Shown: positions 24,359-34,462, counted from the first letter of the stretch. The stretch is DNA of 64,000 bases from Aquipseudomonas alcaligenes MRY13-0052 (GCA_000474255.1 BATO01000006.1:62001-126000); one strand, 5' to 3'. Notes: a model not told the origin generated them from the sequence alone. Made by a program: numbers and translations.

Positions 24359-26041
24359 ATGCGCCTGACACTCAAAACCAAGGTCCTGCTGCTGGCGCTC
24401 GCGCCGGTGATCCTCTTCGCCCTCGTACTCAGCGGAGCCGCCGCCAAGGTGCTGCTCAACCTGGCCGAAGGCGAGGTCAAGGAAACCCGCGAACGGCTGA
24501 TCCAGGAGAGCCGCCAGGAGCTGCAGCACTACATGCAGATCGCCCTGGGCTCGGTCCAGACCCTCTATGACGCGTCCCCGGCCAACGACATGGCCACCCG
24601 CGACAAGGCCATCGAGATTCTCAAGAAGATCAAGTACGGCAAGGACAGCTACTTCTTCGCCTACGATTCGCAGGTGATCCGCCTGTTCCGCGGCGACAGC
24701 CCGGTTGACGTGGGCAAGAGCTTCTCGGGCCGCAAGGACGTCAACGGCGTGCCTGTCAACGACGAGTTGGTCCGGGTCGCCAAGGACGACAGCCACTACG
24801 TGTTCTACAGCTCGCCCCTACCGGGCAACGAGAGCGTGCAGGTGCCCAAGCTCGGCTACACCTACTACCTGCCCAAGTGGGACATGGCGCTCGGCACTGC
24901 GGTGAACCTCGATGGCGTGGAGGCCCAGGTGGCGGTGGTGCAGGAGGCGATCGATGCACGCATCAGCACTATCCTCACCAGCATCGCGGTGATCGCCGCG
25001 ATCCTGCTGGTGGTGTTCGGCATCATCGGCACCGCGCTGAGCAACGCCTTCCTGCGTCCCCTGCAGCAGATCAAGGCCAACCTGGACGACATCGCCGCCG
25101 GTGAAGGCGACCTGACCCGCCGTTTGCCGGCCGACAGCCATGACGAACTGGGCGAACTGGCCGGTTCCTTCAACCGCTTCGTCGAGAAGATCCACGGCCT
25201 GGTGCGCCAGATCGTCGACATGACCGGCCAGCTCACCGGCCTGGTGGGGGAGGTGTCGGCCCAGGCCCATCGTTCCGAGCAGGCCATGGAGCGCCAGCGC
25301 CACGAGACCGACCAGGTGGCGACCGCGATCAACGAGATGTCCGCCGCCGCCCAGGAAGTGGCGAAGAGCGCCCAGGGTGCCGCCGAAGCCGCCCAGCAGA
25401 CCGACCAGGAAGGCCAGGCGGCGAAGAAGGTGGTGGACGGCAGCATCATCCGCATCCATGCGCTGGTGGGTGATATCCGCGAGAGCGGCGTGTCCCTCGA
25501 CAGCCTGCAGCAGGACGTGCAATCCATCGTCAGCGTGCTGGGGGTGATCCGCTCCATCGCCGAGCAGACCAACCTGCTGGCGCTCAACGCCGCCATCGAG
25601 GCTGCCCGTGCCGGTGAGGCGGGCCGGGGTTTCGCCGTGGTCGCCGACGAGGTGCGCGCGTTGGCCAGCCGTACCCAGCAGAGCACCCAGGAAATCCAGG
25701 GCATGATCGATCGCCTGCAGCAGGGCACCCAGGAGGCGGTGACCTCCATGCGCCGCTCCAGCGACGCCGGCGAGATCACCAGCGAGCAGGCCAACCAGGC
25801 CGGCTCCTCGCTGGACGCCATCGCCCAGCTGATCGGCACCATCAATGCCATGAACGCGCAGATCGCCAGCGCCGCCGAGGAGCAGACCGCCGTGGCCGAG
25901 GAGATCAACCGCAGCGTGCACCAGATCGCCGTCGCCGTTGACAGCGTCGCCGACGAAACCCAGCAGGGCGCGCAGACCGCCCGCAGCCTGGCCGCTCTCG
26001 GTGAGCGCCTGGGGGCGCTGGTGCGTCAGTTCCGCATCTGA
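24359..26041 (+). CDS. Methyl-accepting chemotaxis protein with sCache_2 sensor (CtpM-like)
   Basis: The 560-residue receptor starts at 24359 ([16 protein letters not shown]) behind GGAAT. Layout: transmembrane helix 1 (residues about 8-32), a periplasmic single Cache domain of the sCache_2 type ([32 protein letters not shown]), transmembrane helix 2 (about 200-225), HAMP ([20 protein letters not shown]), and a cytoplasmic signalling domain with [21 protein letters not shown] and methylation helices. Position after the transporter matches P. aeruginosa CtpM (PA2652), a malate receptor with this sensor type; ligand identity here is inferred. A FliA-like promoter precedes the gene. Confidence 0.9.
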   Translation: MRLTLKTKVLLLALAPVILFALVLSGAAAKVLLNLAEGEVKETRERLIQESRQELQHYMQIALGSVQTLYDASPANDMATRDKAIEILKKIKYGKDSYFFAYDSQVIRLFRGDSPVDVGKSFSGRKDVNGVPVNDELVRVAKDDSHYVFYSSPLPGNESVQVPKLGYTYYLPKWDMALGTAVNLDGVEAQVAVVQEAIDARISTILTSIAVIAAILLVVFGIIGTALSNAFLRPLQQIKANLDDIAAGEGDLTRRLPADSHDELGELAGSFNRFVEKIHGLVRQIVDMTGQLTGLVGEVSAQAHRSEQAMERQRHETDQVATAINEMSAAAQEVAKSAQGAAEAAQQTDQEGQAAKKVVDGSIIRIHALVGDIRESGVSLDSLQQDVQSIVSVLGVIRSIAEQTNLLALNAAIEAARAGEAGRGFAVVADEVRALASRTQQSTQEIQGMIDRLQQGTQEAVTSMRRSSDAGEITSEQANQAGSSLDAIAQLIGTINAMNAQIASAAEEQTAVAEEINRSVHQIAVAVDSVADETQQGAQTARSLAALGERLGALVRQFRI

Positions 26042-26059
26042 TCCGGTAGTGATTCACGG

Positions 26060-26120
26060 GGGCGAATCCAGTGGAGATTCGCTCCTCGTGCTCCGTTTCC
26101 CCGGGCTGAAGCCCGGGCTA
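26060..26120. repeat. REP-like inverted repeats
   Basis: Two short palindromes lie together after the chemoreceptor gene: GCGAATC / GATTCGC (26062-26082) and CCCGGGC-TGAA-GCCCGGG (26100-26117). The motifs GCGAATCC...GATTCGCTCC and GGGCTGAAGCCCGGGCTAC are familiar extragenic repeats in Pseudomonas. The second stem may also act as a terminator, although no T run follows. Confidence 0.5.
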
Positions 26121-26201
26121 CAGCGCCTGGTCGCAAAGTCTTCGCACTTTCCCCGTCTCGCTGCGGACTAATCAGGAACCCTCCCTGATGGTGTCCGCTC
26201 C

Positions 26202-27269
26202 ATGTCCGAATCCCGCTACCCCCTGGAAGTCCGCACGCTGATCCTGTTGCTGGTGCTGGTGACCCTGGCCTTCGGCTGGATACTGCTGCCGTTCTATGGG
26301 GCGGTGTTCTGGGCGGTGGTGCTGGCGGTGGTGTTCAGCCCGCTGCAACGGCGGCTGGCACTGCGGATCGGCGGGCGGGGCAACCTGTCGGCGCTGATCA
26401 CCTTGAGCGTCTGCCTGCTGGTGGCGATCCTGCCGGTGTTCTGCATTGCTGCGCTGCTGGTGCAGCAGGGCGCCGATATCTACCAGCGCCTGGATTCGGG
26501 CGAGCTGGATGTCGGTGTCTACGTGGCGCGGGTGCGCGAGGTGCTGCCGGCGGTTCTCCAACATCAGCTCGACCGTTTCGGTCTCAACGATTTCGATGGC
26601 CTGCGTGATCGCATCGTCAGCGGTGCGATGCAGGGCAGCCAGTTCATCGCCACCCAGGCCTTCTCCATCGGCCAGGACACCTTCCAGGTGGTGATCGGTT
26701 TCTTCCTCATGCTCTACCTGCTGTTCTTCTTCCTGCGGGACGGCCTGGACATCGTCCGTGGCATCCGCATGGCGGTGCCCCTGGCCGACCACCACAAGCG
26801 CCGCCTGCAGATCAAGTTCACCCGGGTGGTGCGGGCCACGGTGAAGGGCAATGTGGTGGTGGCGGCCATCCAGGGCACCCTGGGCGGGCTGATCTTCTGG
26901 GTGCTGGACATCCCCAGCGCGTTGCTCTGGGGCGTGCTGATGGCGTTTCTCTCGCTGCTGCCGGCGGTGGGCTCGGGGATCATCTGGGCACCGGTGGCCG
27001 CCTACCTGCTGCTGTCCGGCAACACCTGGCAGGGCGTGGTGCTGGCGCTGTTCGGCGTGCTGGTGATCGGCATGGTGGACAACGTGCTGCGCCCGATCCT
27101 GGTGGGCAAGGACACGCGCATGCCGGACTACCTGGTGCTGCTCTCCACCCTGGGCGGGCTCTCGCTGTTCGGCCTGAATGGCTTCGTCATCGGCCCGCTG
27201 ATCGCGGCGCTGTTCATGGCCAGCTGGGACCTGTTCACCAGCACCCGCAAGCAGGTCAGGCTGCCTTGA
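26202..27269 (+). CDS. AI-2E family transporter (YdiK/PerM-like)
   Basis: The 355-residue membrane protein belongs to the AI-2E/UPF0118 family. It has N-terminal helices (ILLLVLVTLAFGWILLPFYG), a central extracytoplasmic region with amphipathic helices (residues about 90-160), and C-terminal helices with the conserved AIQGTLGGLIFWVLDIPSAL, LLPAVGSGIIWAP and GMVDNVLRPILVGK. Family members have been linked to AI-2 export, Na+/H+ antiport or fatty-acid transport, so the substrate is open. The gene is alone on its strand, and its end is 9 bases from the convergent AlkB-like gene. Confidence 0.88.
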   Translation: MSESRYPLEVRTLILLLVLVTLAFGWILLPFYGAVFWAVVLAVVFSPLQRRLALRIGGRGNLSALITLSVCLLVAILPVFCIAALLVQQGADIYQRLDSGELDVGVYVARVREVLPAVLQHQLDRFGLNDFDGLRDRIVSGAMQGSQFIATQAFSIGQDTFQVVIGFFLMLYLLFFFLRDGLDIVRGIRMAVPLADHHKRRLQIKFTRVVRATVKGNVVVAAIQGTLGGLIFWVLDIPSALLWGVLMAFLSLLPAVGSGIIWAPVAAYLLLSGNTWQGVVLALFGVLVIGMVDNVLRPILVGKDTRMPDYLVLLSTLGGLSLFGLNGFVIGPLIAALFMASWDLFTSTRKQVRLP

Positions 27270-27278
27270 GGGCGGCCC

Positions 27279-27803
27279 TCAGCCGAGGATCTGGCGGAAG
27301 GTCAGGCTGATGCGCGGGCCGGCCGCTTCCACCCTGGGAATGGCATGCAGCCAGTGGGCCTGGACGGCCTGGTCCATGTACAGCAGTGAGCCCGGCACCA
27401 GCTCCCAGGTGACTTCATGGCTCCTGTCGGCCTTGTTGCGGAAGTGGATGGGGCGGGTGCTGCCCAGGGAGAGGATGGCGACGCCGGTTTCCGGGGCCAG
27501 ACCGGTGCAGTCGTCGGAATGGAAGCCCATGGAGGACTGACCGTCGTCATAGAGGTTGAGCAGGCAGTTGTTGGGCCGGAAGCCCAGGCGCTGGTGCAGC
27601 TGCTCGCACAGGGGCTGGAGGACGTCTGGCAGCGGGGTGGCGGGGTAGTCGATCTGCGAATAGTTGTAGGCCACGCCATAGCTGGCGGTGCGCCGGGCGC
27701 GCATCCGTGTATCCCATTCGACGTTGGCCATCAGCTGCTGGAAAAGCGCGTCCGGGGTCTCGAGGAAGTGCGGGTCGAACAACAGGTCGGGTGTGTCGGG
27801 CAT
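27279..27803 (-). CDS. AlkB-like 2-oxoglutarate/Fe(II) dioxygenase
   Basis: The 174-residue protein (start 27803, MPDTPDLLFDPHFLETPD, after AAGGA) is an AlkB-family oxygenase. Fe(II) ligands are visible as H and D in MGFHSDD and the distal His in QAHWLHAIPRV, with the 2-oxoglutarate-binding arginines in PRISLTFRQI. The asparagine-rich nucleotide-recognition strand NCLLNLYDDGQSSMG is also typical. It probably removes alkyl groups from DNA bases, like AlkB and its ALKBH2/3-like relatives. It is monocistronic, divergent from the hydrolase-fold lipoprotein gene. Confidence 0.88.
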   Translation of the reverse strand: MPDTPDLLFDPHFLETPDALFQQLMANVEWDTRMRARRTASYGVAYNYSQIDYPATPLPDVLQPLCEQLHQRLGFRPNNCLLNLYDDGQSSMGFHSDDCTGLAPETGVAILSLGSTRPIHFRNKADRSHEVTWELVPGSLLYMDQAVQAHWLHAIPRVEAAGPRISLTFRQILG

Positions 27804-27957
27804 GGGGCGGCATCCTTGCTGGAGGGAGGATTCTATGTCGAGGACGGGCGTCATGTATCGGCGGGTTTACCCAGTCTTTACCGAGCGCTGACCGACGCCG
27901 CCGGCCCCGCTGCCGATAATGCCGGCTCCCTTCCCTGGTCTTCTCTCGGCTATCGCC

Positions 27958-29160
27958 ATGCCCAATCCCCGTTCCCGTCGTTCGCGTTTTTCCTTACTGC
28001 CGTTGCCCCTGGCCATCACCCTTGCGCTGGGCGCCTGTTCCAGCCCGCCGGAAAAGCCCCAGGACCAGGTGGCCGCCATCCAGGCGGCGCGCCAGGGCGG
28101 CTATGTGCCTATAGCCGGGCCGGTGCAGGGCTGGGATACCACCTGGACGCTGGGCCAACAGCCACTTGAGGTGAGCTGGCTGGCGCCGGCCGGTGAACAT
28201 GGCGCGGCACCGCTGATCCTCTACCTGCCGGGGCTGGGAGAGTCGGCCCGTTCCGGCGAGCTCTGGCGTCGCGCCTGGGCCGAGGCGGGTTACGCGGTGC
28301 TGTCGATCCAGATGCCGCAGCAGGGGCGCGCGCTGTATTCCAGTGGCGACGCCCAGGCCGGGGCCTTCCGCAAACTGGCCCAGGACAACTACTCCCAGGC
28401 GTCCCTCATGCAGCGCATCGCCTTGGCCCAGGCGGCACTGGCCGAGGCGGCGAAACGCGGCCGGGCGGGTGACCCGGCGCTGGCGGGGGTGGACTGGGAC
28501 AACTGGATGGTGGCCGGCTTCGATCTGGGGGCGCAGACCGCCGCCGCCCTGGCCGGCGAGCGTGGCAATGGCCAGGCGCGGCTTTCCGCCCTCAGGCCCA
28601 AGGCGGCGATCCTGCTCAGCCCCTATGTGGAAAGCAGCTACGACACCGACCGCTTCACCCATATCGACGTGCCGGTGCTGAGCATCAGCGGGCCCCGCGA
28701 CGAAGACCCCTTCAGCTGGATTCCCTCGCCCCAGCAGCGCCAGGTGCTCTGGCGAGGGCTGCAGGTGAACGACAGCTACCTGCTGACCCTGATCGAGGCC
28801 GATCACGCGTTGCTGGGGGGCGAACTGCCACGCCCGATGGGCGGGCCGGGGCACGGTGGCGAGCGTGGCGGGCCGGGTGGCGGCATGGCGCGGCCACCGG
28901 CTTTCAATGAGGGCGGTGGTGAGGGACGCCGAGGTGGCCCAGGTGAAGGCCCTGGCGGTCGCCATGGCGGCCGCAAGCCTGGCGCCGGCGGTGGCATACG
29001 CGAGCACTTCGACCCTCGGCAAGCCGCTTATGTGCAGGCAGTGACCTTGGCATTTCTCGATTCGCGCCTGCGCCATGCGGCGGCTGCAAGCCAGTGGCTG
29101 GACCAGAACGCGACGACCTGGCTGGGCCACGGCGCCTGGCTGGAGAAGAAGAACCCCTGA
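27958..29160 (+). CDS. Lipoprotein with alpha/beta-hydrolase fold and Asp at nucleophile position
   Basis: From ATG 27958 the 400-residue product has a lipoprotein signal peptide ending LALGAC. An alpha/beta hydrolase fold follows: PLILYLPGLGESARSG gives the oxyanion region, and the strand-turn-helix VAGFDLGAQTAAAL is where a GxSxG nucleophile elbow is expected. Here the serine is aspartate (GFDLG), so standard esterase chemistry is unlikely. Residues about 290-347 form a Gly/Arg/Pro-rich low-complexity segment with many GG and RGG pairs. The C-terminal helix resumes normal composition. It is convergent with nuoN across a bidirectional terminator and may correspond to PA2650. Confidence 0.7.
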   Translation: MPNPRSRRSRFSLLPLPLAITLALGACSSPPEKPQDQVAAIQAARQGGYVPIAGPVQGWDTTWTLGQQPLEVSWLAPAGEHGAAPLILYLPGLGESARSGELWRRAWAEAGYAVLSIQMPQQGRALYSSGDAQAGAFRKLAQDNYSQASLMQRIALAQAALAEAAKRGRAGDPALAGVDWDNWMVAGFDLGAQTAAALAGERGNGQARLSALRPKAAILLSPYVESSYDTDRFTHIDVPVLSISGPRDEDPFSWIPSPQQRQVLWRGLQVNDSYLLTLIEADHALLGGELPRPMGGPGHGGERGGPGGGMARPPAFNEGGGEGRRGGPGEGPGGRHGGRKPGAGGGIREHFDPRQAAYVQAVTLAFLDSRLRHAAAASQWLDQNATTWLGHGAWLEKKNP

Positions 29161-29211
29161 CCGCTGCGGCGGGGGAGGGGAGCACTCGCGCACTTCCTGC
29201 TCCCGGAAAAG

Positions 29212-29238
29212 AAAAAACCCGGCCTAGGCCGGGTTTTT
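29212..29238. terminator. Bidirectional terminator between lipoprotein gene and nuo operon
   Basis: AAAAAACCCGGCC / GGCCGGGTTTTT is a palindrome with A and T tracts on both sides (29212-29238). It ends the nuo transcript on the minus strand and the lipoprotein transcript on the plus strand. Confidence 0.92.
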
Positions 29239-29255
29239 CAGTGCAGCGGCTGGCT

Positions 29256-30746
29256 TCAGTGAGCCAGGGCCACCAGGCCGGAGTGCTGCACCAGGTCCAG
29301 CAGCGGCTGCGGGTAGACGCCGAGGAAGAACGCCAGCAGGGCGACGAACAGCAGCATGATGCCGCCGGCGCGTTGCGCCCAGTGCAGGTCGGCGTCATGG
29401 CGGCGCAGGTTGGGCTCCACCAGGAACAGGGTGACCATCACTCGCAGGTAGTAGAAGACGCCGATGGCGCTGCCCAGGACCATCACGCCCAGCAGCAGCC
29501 ACAGGCCCGACTCGACGCCGGCGGCGATGACGAAGAACTTGCCGATGAAGCCTGCGGTGAGCGGGATACCGGCGAGCGACAGCATCATCACGGTGAGCAC
29601 CGCGGTCAGGTACGGGCGGCGCCAGAACAGGCCGCGGTATTCGTACAGGGCGTCGCAGTCACGGCCGTTGTACGGGGTGGACATCAGGGTCACCACGCCA
29701 AAGGCGCCGAGGCTGGTCAGCACGTAGGTGGCCAGGTAGACGCCGATGGCTTCCACGGCCATGCCCTTGCTGGCGATCAGTGCGATCAGCAGGTAGCCGA
29801 AGTGGGCGATGGAGGAGTAGCCCAGCAGGCGCTTGATGTTGTTCTGCACCAGCGCGAGCAGGTTGCCGAACAGGATCGAAGCGATGGCGATGGCGCCCAG
29901 CAGGTCGTTCAACCAGCCGCCGGCGGTGGCCGGGGAGATCTGGTACAGGCGCAGCAGCACGGCGAACACGGCGACCTTGCTGGCGGTGGCCAGGAAGGCC
30001 GAGACCGGTGCCGGAGCGCCTTCGTACACGTCCGGGGTCCAGAGGTGGAAGGGCACCAGGGACAGCTTGAACGCCAGGCCGATCAGCATCATGCCGATGC
30101 CGAGGTGGACCAGCATGTTCTGCGCGCCTTCGGCGGAGAACTTCGCGCCGATGCCGGTGAAGCTCAGGGTGCCGGCGTCGGCGTAGAGCAGCGCCATGCC
30201 GAACAGCAGGAACGCGGAGCCGGCGGCCGAGAGCACCATGTACTTGATGCCGGCTTCCAGCGAACGCTTGTTGAAGAAGGCGTAGGCGACCATGCCGTAG
30301 ACCGGCACCGAGAGCAGCTCCAGGCCGATGAACAGGCCGGCCATGTGCTGCGCGGTGACCAGCACCAGGCCGCCGCAGGCCGACAGCAGGATCAGCAGGT
30401 ACATTTCCTCGCGGTTGCCCGGGTAGCCCTGGCCGGTGTTGCCGCCCAGGTAGGCGTGGATCAGGGTGACGCAGGCGAGGGTCGAGGCCAGCACCAGGCC
30501 CATGTAGTAGCAGCCGAAGGTGTCGATCTTCAGAAGCGGTGTGACCTCGATGGGCGTGACGCCCAGGGCCGGGATGATCGCCAGCAGTGCCAGGTTGAGG
30601 CCGACCACCGAGAGCCCGAAGGTCAGGGTGTGGTTGCGCTTCCAGGCGATGGCCAGCATCACTACGACGACGGTGGCGCAGGCCACCAGCAGCGGTAGCA
30701 GGGCGATCAGGTGTTGAGTCGTGAATTCCACAGCGTGATGTTCCAT
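29256..30746 (-). CDS. nuoN: NADH-quinone oxidoreductase subunit N
   Basis: The 496-residue protein is the antiporter-like membrane subunit N of complex I, with about 14 helices. Typical residues are the proton-channel lysine helix in LIALVQNNIKRLLGYSSIAHFGY and the loop glutamate region VYGMVAYAFFNKRSLEAGIKY. It belongs to the proton-pumping arm. It is the last gene of the nuo operon, 5 bases after nuoM, and is followed by a terminator. The start at 30746 (MEHHAVEFTTQHL) is preferred over an in-frame upstream ATG at 30794. Confidence 0.97.
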   Translation of the reverse strand: MEHHAVEFTTQHLIALLPLLVACATVVVVMLAIAWKRNHTLTFGLSVVGLNLALLAIIPALGVTPIEVTPLLKIDTFGCYYMGLVLASTLACVTLIHAYLGGNTGQGYPGNREEMYLLILLSACGGLVLVTAQHMAGLFIGLELLSVPVYGMVAYAFFNKRSLEAGIKYMVLSAAGSAFLLFGMALLYADAGTLSFTGIGAKFSAEGAQNMLVHLGIGMMLIGLAFKLSLVPFHLWTPDVYEGAPAPVSAFLATASKVAVFAVLLRLYQISPATAGGWLNDLLGAIAIASILFGNLLALVQNNIKRLLGYSSIAHFGYLLIALIASKGMAVEAIGVYLATYVLTSLGAFGVVTLMSTPYNGRDCDALYEYRGLFWRRPYLTAVLTVMMLSLAGIPLTAGFIGKFFVIAAGVESGLWLLLGVMVLGSAIGVFYYLRVMVTLFLVEPNLRRHDADLHWAQRAGGIMLLFVALLAFFLGVYPQPLLDLVQHSGLVALAH

Positions 30747-30751
30747 AACAG

Positions 30752-32281
30752 CTACCGGGCCGAGGCGAGTTGGGTGAAGGCTGCATCCAGCCACTGATGC
30801 ACGCCGTGCATGCTAGCGGCGGAGGTGTCCAGCACCGGTTGCGGGTAGACGCCCAGGAGGATCAGCAGGACGGCGAGGCCGAGCACCATGATCAGCTCGC
30901 GGGGCTTGAGGGCCTGCAGCGGGGTGTCGGACTTGGCCGGGCCGAAGTAGGCGCGGTGAATCATGATCAGCGAGTAGACCGAGCCGAACACCAGGCCGGT
31001 TGCGGCGATCACGGTGACCCAGGTTGCCTTCTGGAACGAGCCGACCAGGATCAGGAACTCGCCGACGAAGTTGCCGGTGCCGGGCAGGCCGAGGGCCGCT
31101 GCGGCGAAGAACAGGCTGATGGCCGGCAGGTAGGGCATGCGGCTCCAGATGCCACCCATCTCGCGCATGTCACGGGTGTGCAGGCGCTCGTAGAGCTGGC
31201 CGCAGAGGATGAACAGCGCCGCTGCGGAAAGGCCGTGGGCCATCATCTGCACCACCGCGCCCTGCAGGGCGATCTGGCTGCCGGAGTAGATGGCGATGAG
31301 CACGAAGCCCATGTGCGACACGCTGGAGAAGGCCACCAGGCGCTTGATGTCGGTCTGGGCGAAGGACAGCAGGGCACCGTAGATGATGGCGAACACGCCG
31401 AGCCAGTGGGCGATGGGCGCGAACTCGGCCGATGCATGGGGGAACAGCGGCAGGGCGAAGCGCATCAGGCCATAGGCGGCGGTCTTCAGCAGGATGCCGG
31501 CGAGGTCCACGGAGCCCGCGGTCGGGGCCTGGGCGTGGGCGTCGGGCAGCCAGGAGTGGAACGGCACCACCGGGAACTTCACCGCGAAGGCGATGAAGAA
31601 GCCGAGCATCAGCAGGTATTCGGCGGTGGGGGTGAGCTGGACCTTGAGCAGGTCGGCGTAGTTGAAGGTCATCACGCCGGTGTTGTTGTAGTTGATCAAC
31701 ACCAGGCTGAGGATCGCCACCAGCATCACCAGGCCGCTGGCCTGGGTGAAGATGAAGAACTTGGTGGCGGCGGTGATGCGGGTCTTGCCCTTGCTGCCGC
31801 TGTGACCCCAGAGCGCGATGAGGAAGTACATCGGCACCAGCATCATTTCCCAGAAGAAGAAGAACAGGAACAGGTCGACGGCGAGGAACACGCCGACGAC
31901 GCCGCCCAGGATCCACATCAGGTTCAGGTGGAAGAAGCCGACGCGGTTCTGGATCTCGTTCCAGGAGCAGAGCACGGACAGCACACCGAGCAGGCCGGTG
32001 AGGGTGACCATCAGCACCGACAGGCCATCCATTGCGAGGTGGATGGTGATGCCGAAACGCTCGATCCACTGCACCTTGAACTCGTGCGCCCATACGGGGC
32101 CGGCTTCAGGGGAGGGGGCCAGGGTGAAGTCACCGGTTGCCCACAGCCAGAGGCCGAGGCCGAACAGCAGGGACATGGTCAGCAGCGCGATCCAGCGCGG
32201 CAAGGTGTTGCCGAAGCGCTCACCTTGCCAGCACAGCAGGCCGCCGATGAAGGGGATCAGGATTAGCCAGGGCAGAATCAT
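30752..32281 (-). CDS. nuoM: NADH-quinone oxidoreductase subunit M
   Basis: The 509-residue membrane subunit M of complex I has about 14 helices and the conserved antiporter-like core (FFFWEMMLVPMYFLIALWG, FPVVPFHSWLPDAHAQAPT, LVAFSSVSHMGFVLIA). Lysine and glutamate residues in these helices form the second proton channel. It lies between nuoL and nuoN in the operon, 25 bases after the nuoL stop. Confidence 0.98.
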   Translation of the reverse strand: MILPWLILIPFIGGLLCWQGERFGNTLPRWIALLTMSLLFGLGLWLWATGDFTLAPSPEAGPVWAHEFKVQWIERFGITIHLAMDGLSVLMVTLTGLLGVLSVLCSWNEIQNRVGFFHLNLMWILGGVVGVFLAVDLFLFFFFWEMMLVPMYFLIALWGHSGSKGKTRITAATKFFIFTQASGLVMLVAILSLVLINYNNTGVMTFNYADLLKVQLTPTAEYLLMLGFFIAFAVKFPVVPFHSWLPDAHAQAPTAGSVDLAGILLKTAAYGLMRFALPLFPHASAEFAPIAHWLGVFAIIYGALLSFAQTDIKRLVAFSSVSHMGFVLIAIYSGSQIALQGAVVQMMAHGLSAAALFILCGQLYERLHTRDMREMGGIWSRMPYLPAISLFFAAAALGLPGTGNFVGEFLILVGSFQKATWVTVIAATGLVFGSVYSLIMIHRAYFGPAKSDTPLQALKPRELIMVLGLAVLLILLGVYPQPVLDTSAASMHGVHQWLDAAFTQLASAR

Positions 32282-32306
32282 GACGGGCTGGTTTCCTTAA
32301 GAAGAT

Positions 32307-34154
32307 TCAAGTCAGCAACACGGCGCCGAGCACGAGCACGGCTCCGCCGACCAGGGATACTGCGTACCAGCGCAATTGGCCGGTCTGGCTGCTGCTCAGC
32401 AGGCCGTTGCCGCCCCGCACGATGCGTGGGATCAGGCCGATGCCGGAGTCGATCGGGTCATGGCCGAGCAGGCGGGTGATGAGCAGGTAAGGCTTGACGA
32501 AGAGCTTGTCGTAGAGCCAGTCGAAGCCCCAGGCGGCGAACCACCAGGCGCCGAGGAAGCGGCCAGGGGCGCTCTGGGCGACGGCGCTGACGAAGCGGCG
32601 CTTGCCGAGGAAGAGCAGGGCGGCCAGGAGGATACCCGCCAGGGCGATGGCACCCGAGGCGATCTCCAGGCTGTGCTGGGCTTCGCCACCGGCGTGGCCG
32701 ACGCTTTCCGGCAGGACGCCAGCCAGCGGCGGGGTGATCAGCGCGCCGATGAAGGTGGACAGCACGATCAGCACCGACAGCGGCAGCCAGTGAGCCACAC
32801 CGTGACCCGCATGGGCTTCGGTCTTGGCCTCGCCATGGAAGGCGATGAAGATCAGGCGGAAGGTGTAGATCGAGGTCAGGAAGGCACCGGCCAGGCCCGC
32901 GTAGAGCAGCCACTGGTGGCCACTGGCGAAGGCTTCCCAGAGGATCTCGTCCTTGGAGTAGAAGCCGGCGGTGACCAGGGGCAGTGCAGCCAGGGCCGCG
33001 CCGCCGACCAGGAAGCTGGCATAGGCCAGCGGCAGCTTCTTCCACAGGCCGCCCATCTTGAAGATGTTCTGCTCGTGGTGGCAGGCGTTGATCACCGCAC
33101 CGGAGGCGAGGAACAGCAGGGCCTTGAAGAAGGCGTGGGTCATCAGGTGGAAGATCGCCGCGTCCCATGCGCCAACGCCCAGGGCGAGGAACATGTAGCC
33201 GATCTGGCTCATGGTGGAGTAGGCGAGGATGCGCTTGATGTCGGTCTGCACCAGCGCGGCGAAGCCGGCGAGTACCAGGGTGACGCCACCGACGATGCCG
33301 ACCAGTTCGAGGATCTCGGGGGTCAGCAGGAACAGGCCGTGGGTACGGGCGATCAGGTAGACGCCCGCGGTGACCATGGTGGCCGCGTGGATCAGTGCGG
33401 AAACCGGGGTCGGGCCCGCCATGGCGTCGGCCAGCCAGGTCTGCAGCGGCAGCTGGGCGGACTTGCCCACGGCGCCGCCAAGCAGCATCAGGGTGGCGAT
33501 CCACAGCCAGGCGTCGCCGGCGACGTATTTCTGCGGGGCCAGCACCATCAGCTCCTGGATGTTCAGGGTGCCCAGGTGCATGAACAGCAGGAACAGGCCG
33601 ATGGCCATGAACACGTCGCCGATGCGGGTGACGATGAAGGCCTTGAGCGCGGCGTTGCCGTTGTTCGGGTTGCTGTAATAGAAGCCGATCAGCAGGTAGG
33701 AGCAGAGGCCCACGCCTTCCCAGCCGAAGTACAGGAACAGCAGGTTATCGCCGAGCACCAGGAACAGCATGCTGGTGATGAACAGGTTGGTGTAGGAGAA
33801 GAAGCGCGAATAGCCCTCCTCACCACGCATGTACCAGGAGGCGAACAGGTGGATCAGGAAGCCGACGCCGGTGACCACACCCAGCATGGTCAGCGAGAGG
33901 CCGTCCAGGTACAGGGTGAAGCTGGGGGCGAAGCCGTCGACGTTCATCCACTGCCAGAGCACCTGGGTGTAGACGCCACCTTCCGGCGGGGCGACGTTGA
34001 ACTGGACGATGATCCAGGCCGTGGTCAGTGCCGAGAGGCCAACGGAGCCCACGCCGATGACGGCGGAGGTGTTTTCGGAGAAGCGCCCGCGGGAGAACGA
34101 CAGGATCAGCCAGCCGAGCAACGGGAAGAGGAAAGTCAGGAATAGAAGGTTCAT
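32307..34154 (-). CDS. nuoL: NADH-quinone oxidoreductase subunit L
   Basis: The 615-residue subunit L is the distal proton-pumping subunit of complex I. It has about 16 helices, including the long lateral helix near the C-terminus. Visible conserved segments are [40 protein letters not shown] and [19 protein letters not shown]. Its start overlaps the nuoK stop by 4 bases. Length is normal for the family (about 613). Confidence 0.98.
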   Translation of the reverse strand: MNLLFLTFLFPLLGWLILSFSRGRFSENTSAVIGVGSVGLSALTTAWIIVQFNVAPPEGGVYTQVLWQWMNVDGFAPSFTLYLDGLSLTMLGVVTGVGFLIHLFASWYMRGEEGYSRFFSYTNLFITSMLFLVLGDNLLFLYFGWEGVGLCSYLLIGFYYSNPNNGNAALKAFIVTRIGDVFMAIGLFLLFMHLGTLNIQELMVLAPQKYVAGDAWLWIATLMLLGGAVGKSAQLPLQTWLADAMAGPTPVSALIHAATMVTAGVYLIARTHGLFLLTPEILELVGIVGGVTLVLAGFAALVQTDIKRILAYSTMSQIGYMFLALGVGAWDAAIFHLMTHAFFKALLFLASGAVINACHHEQNIFKMGGLWKKLPLAYASFLVGGAALAALPLVTAGFYSKDEILWEAFASGHQWLLYAGLAGAFLTSIYTFRLIFIAFHGEAKTEAHAGHGVAHWLPLSVLIVLSTFIGALITPPLAGVLPESVGHAGGEAQHSLEIASGAIALAGILLAALLFLGKRRFVSAVAQSAPGRFLGAWWFAAWGFDWLYDKLFVKPYLLITRLLGHDPIDSGIGLIPRIVRGGNGLLSSSQTGQLRWYAVSLVGGAVLVLGAVLLT

Positions 34155-34462
34155 CCGCGCATCTCGCTGGCAGCGTCGATATCGAGGGTGTGGAAGCGGC
34201 GATACAGCTGCAGCAGGATGGCCAGGCCAATGCTGGCCTCGGCGGCTGCGAGGGTGATCACCAGAATGAACATGATCTGGCCGTCGGCCTGGGCCCAGCG
34301 GGCACCGGCGACGACGAAGGCCAGGGCGGCGGCGTTCATCATCACTTCAAGGCTCATCAGCACGAAGAGGATGTTGCGGCGCACCATCAGGCCGACCAGC
34401 CCGAGGCCGAACAGCATGCCGGCGACGGCGAGGCCATGTTCCAGGGGGATTGCTTGCAGCAT
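34151..34462 (-). CDS. nuoK: NADH-quinone oxidoreductase subunit K
   Basis: The 103-residue subunit has three transmembrane helices with the two membrane glutamates of the E-channel, in [12 protein letters not shown] and [12 protein letters not shown]. It is part of the proton path between the quinone site and the antiporter subunits. It overlaps nuoL by 4 bases and follows nuoJ by 4 bases. Confidence 0.98.
   Translation of the reverse strand: MLQAIPLEHGLAVAGMLFGLGLVGLMVRRNILFVLMSLEVMMNAAALAFVVAGARWAQADGQIMFILVITLAAAEASIGLAILLQLYRRFHTLDIDAASEMRG

Noticed and set aside
30770-34145. Long plus-strand open frames opposite nuoM and nuoL
   Set aside because: Antisense shadows of membrane-protein genes, rich in Gln, Glu and His because hydrophobic codons read in reverse give these residues.
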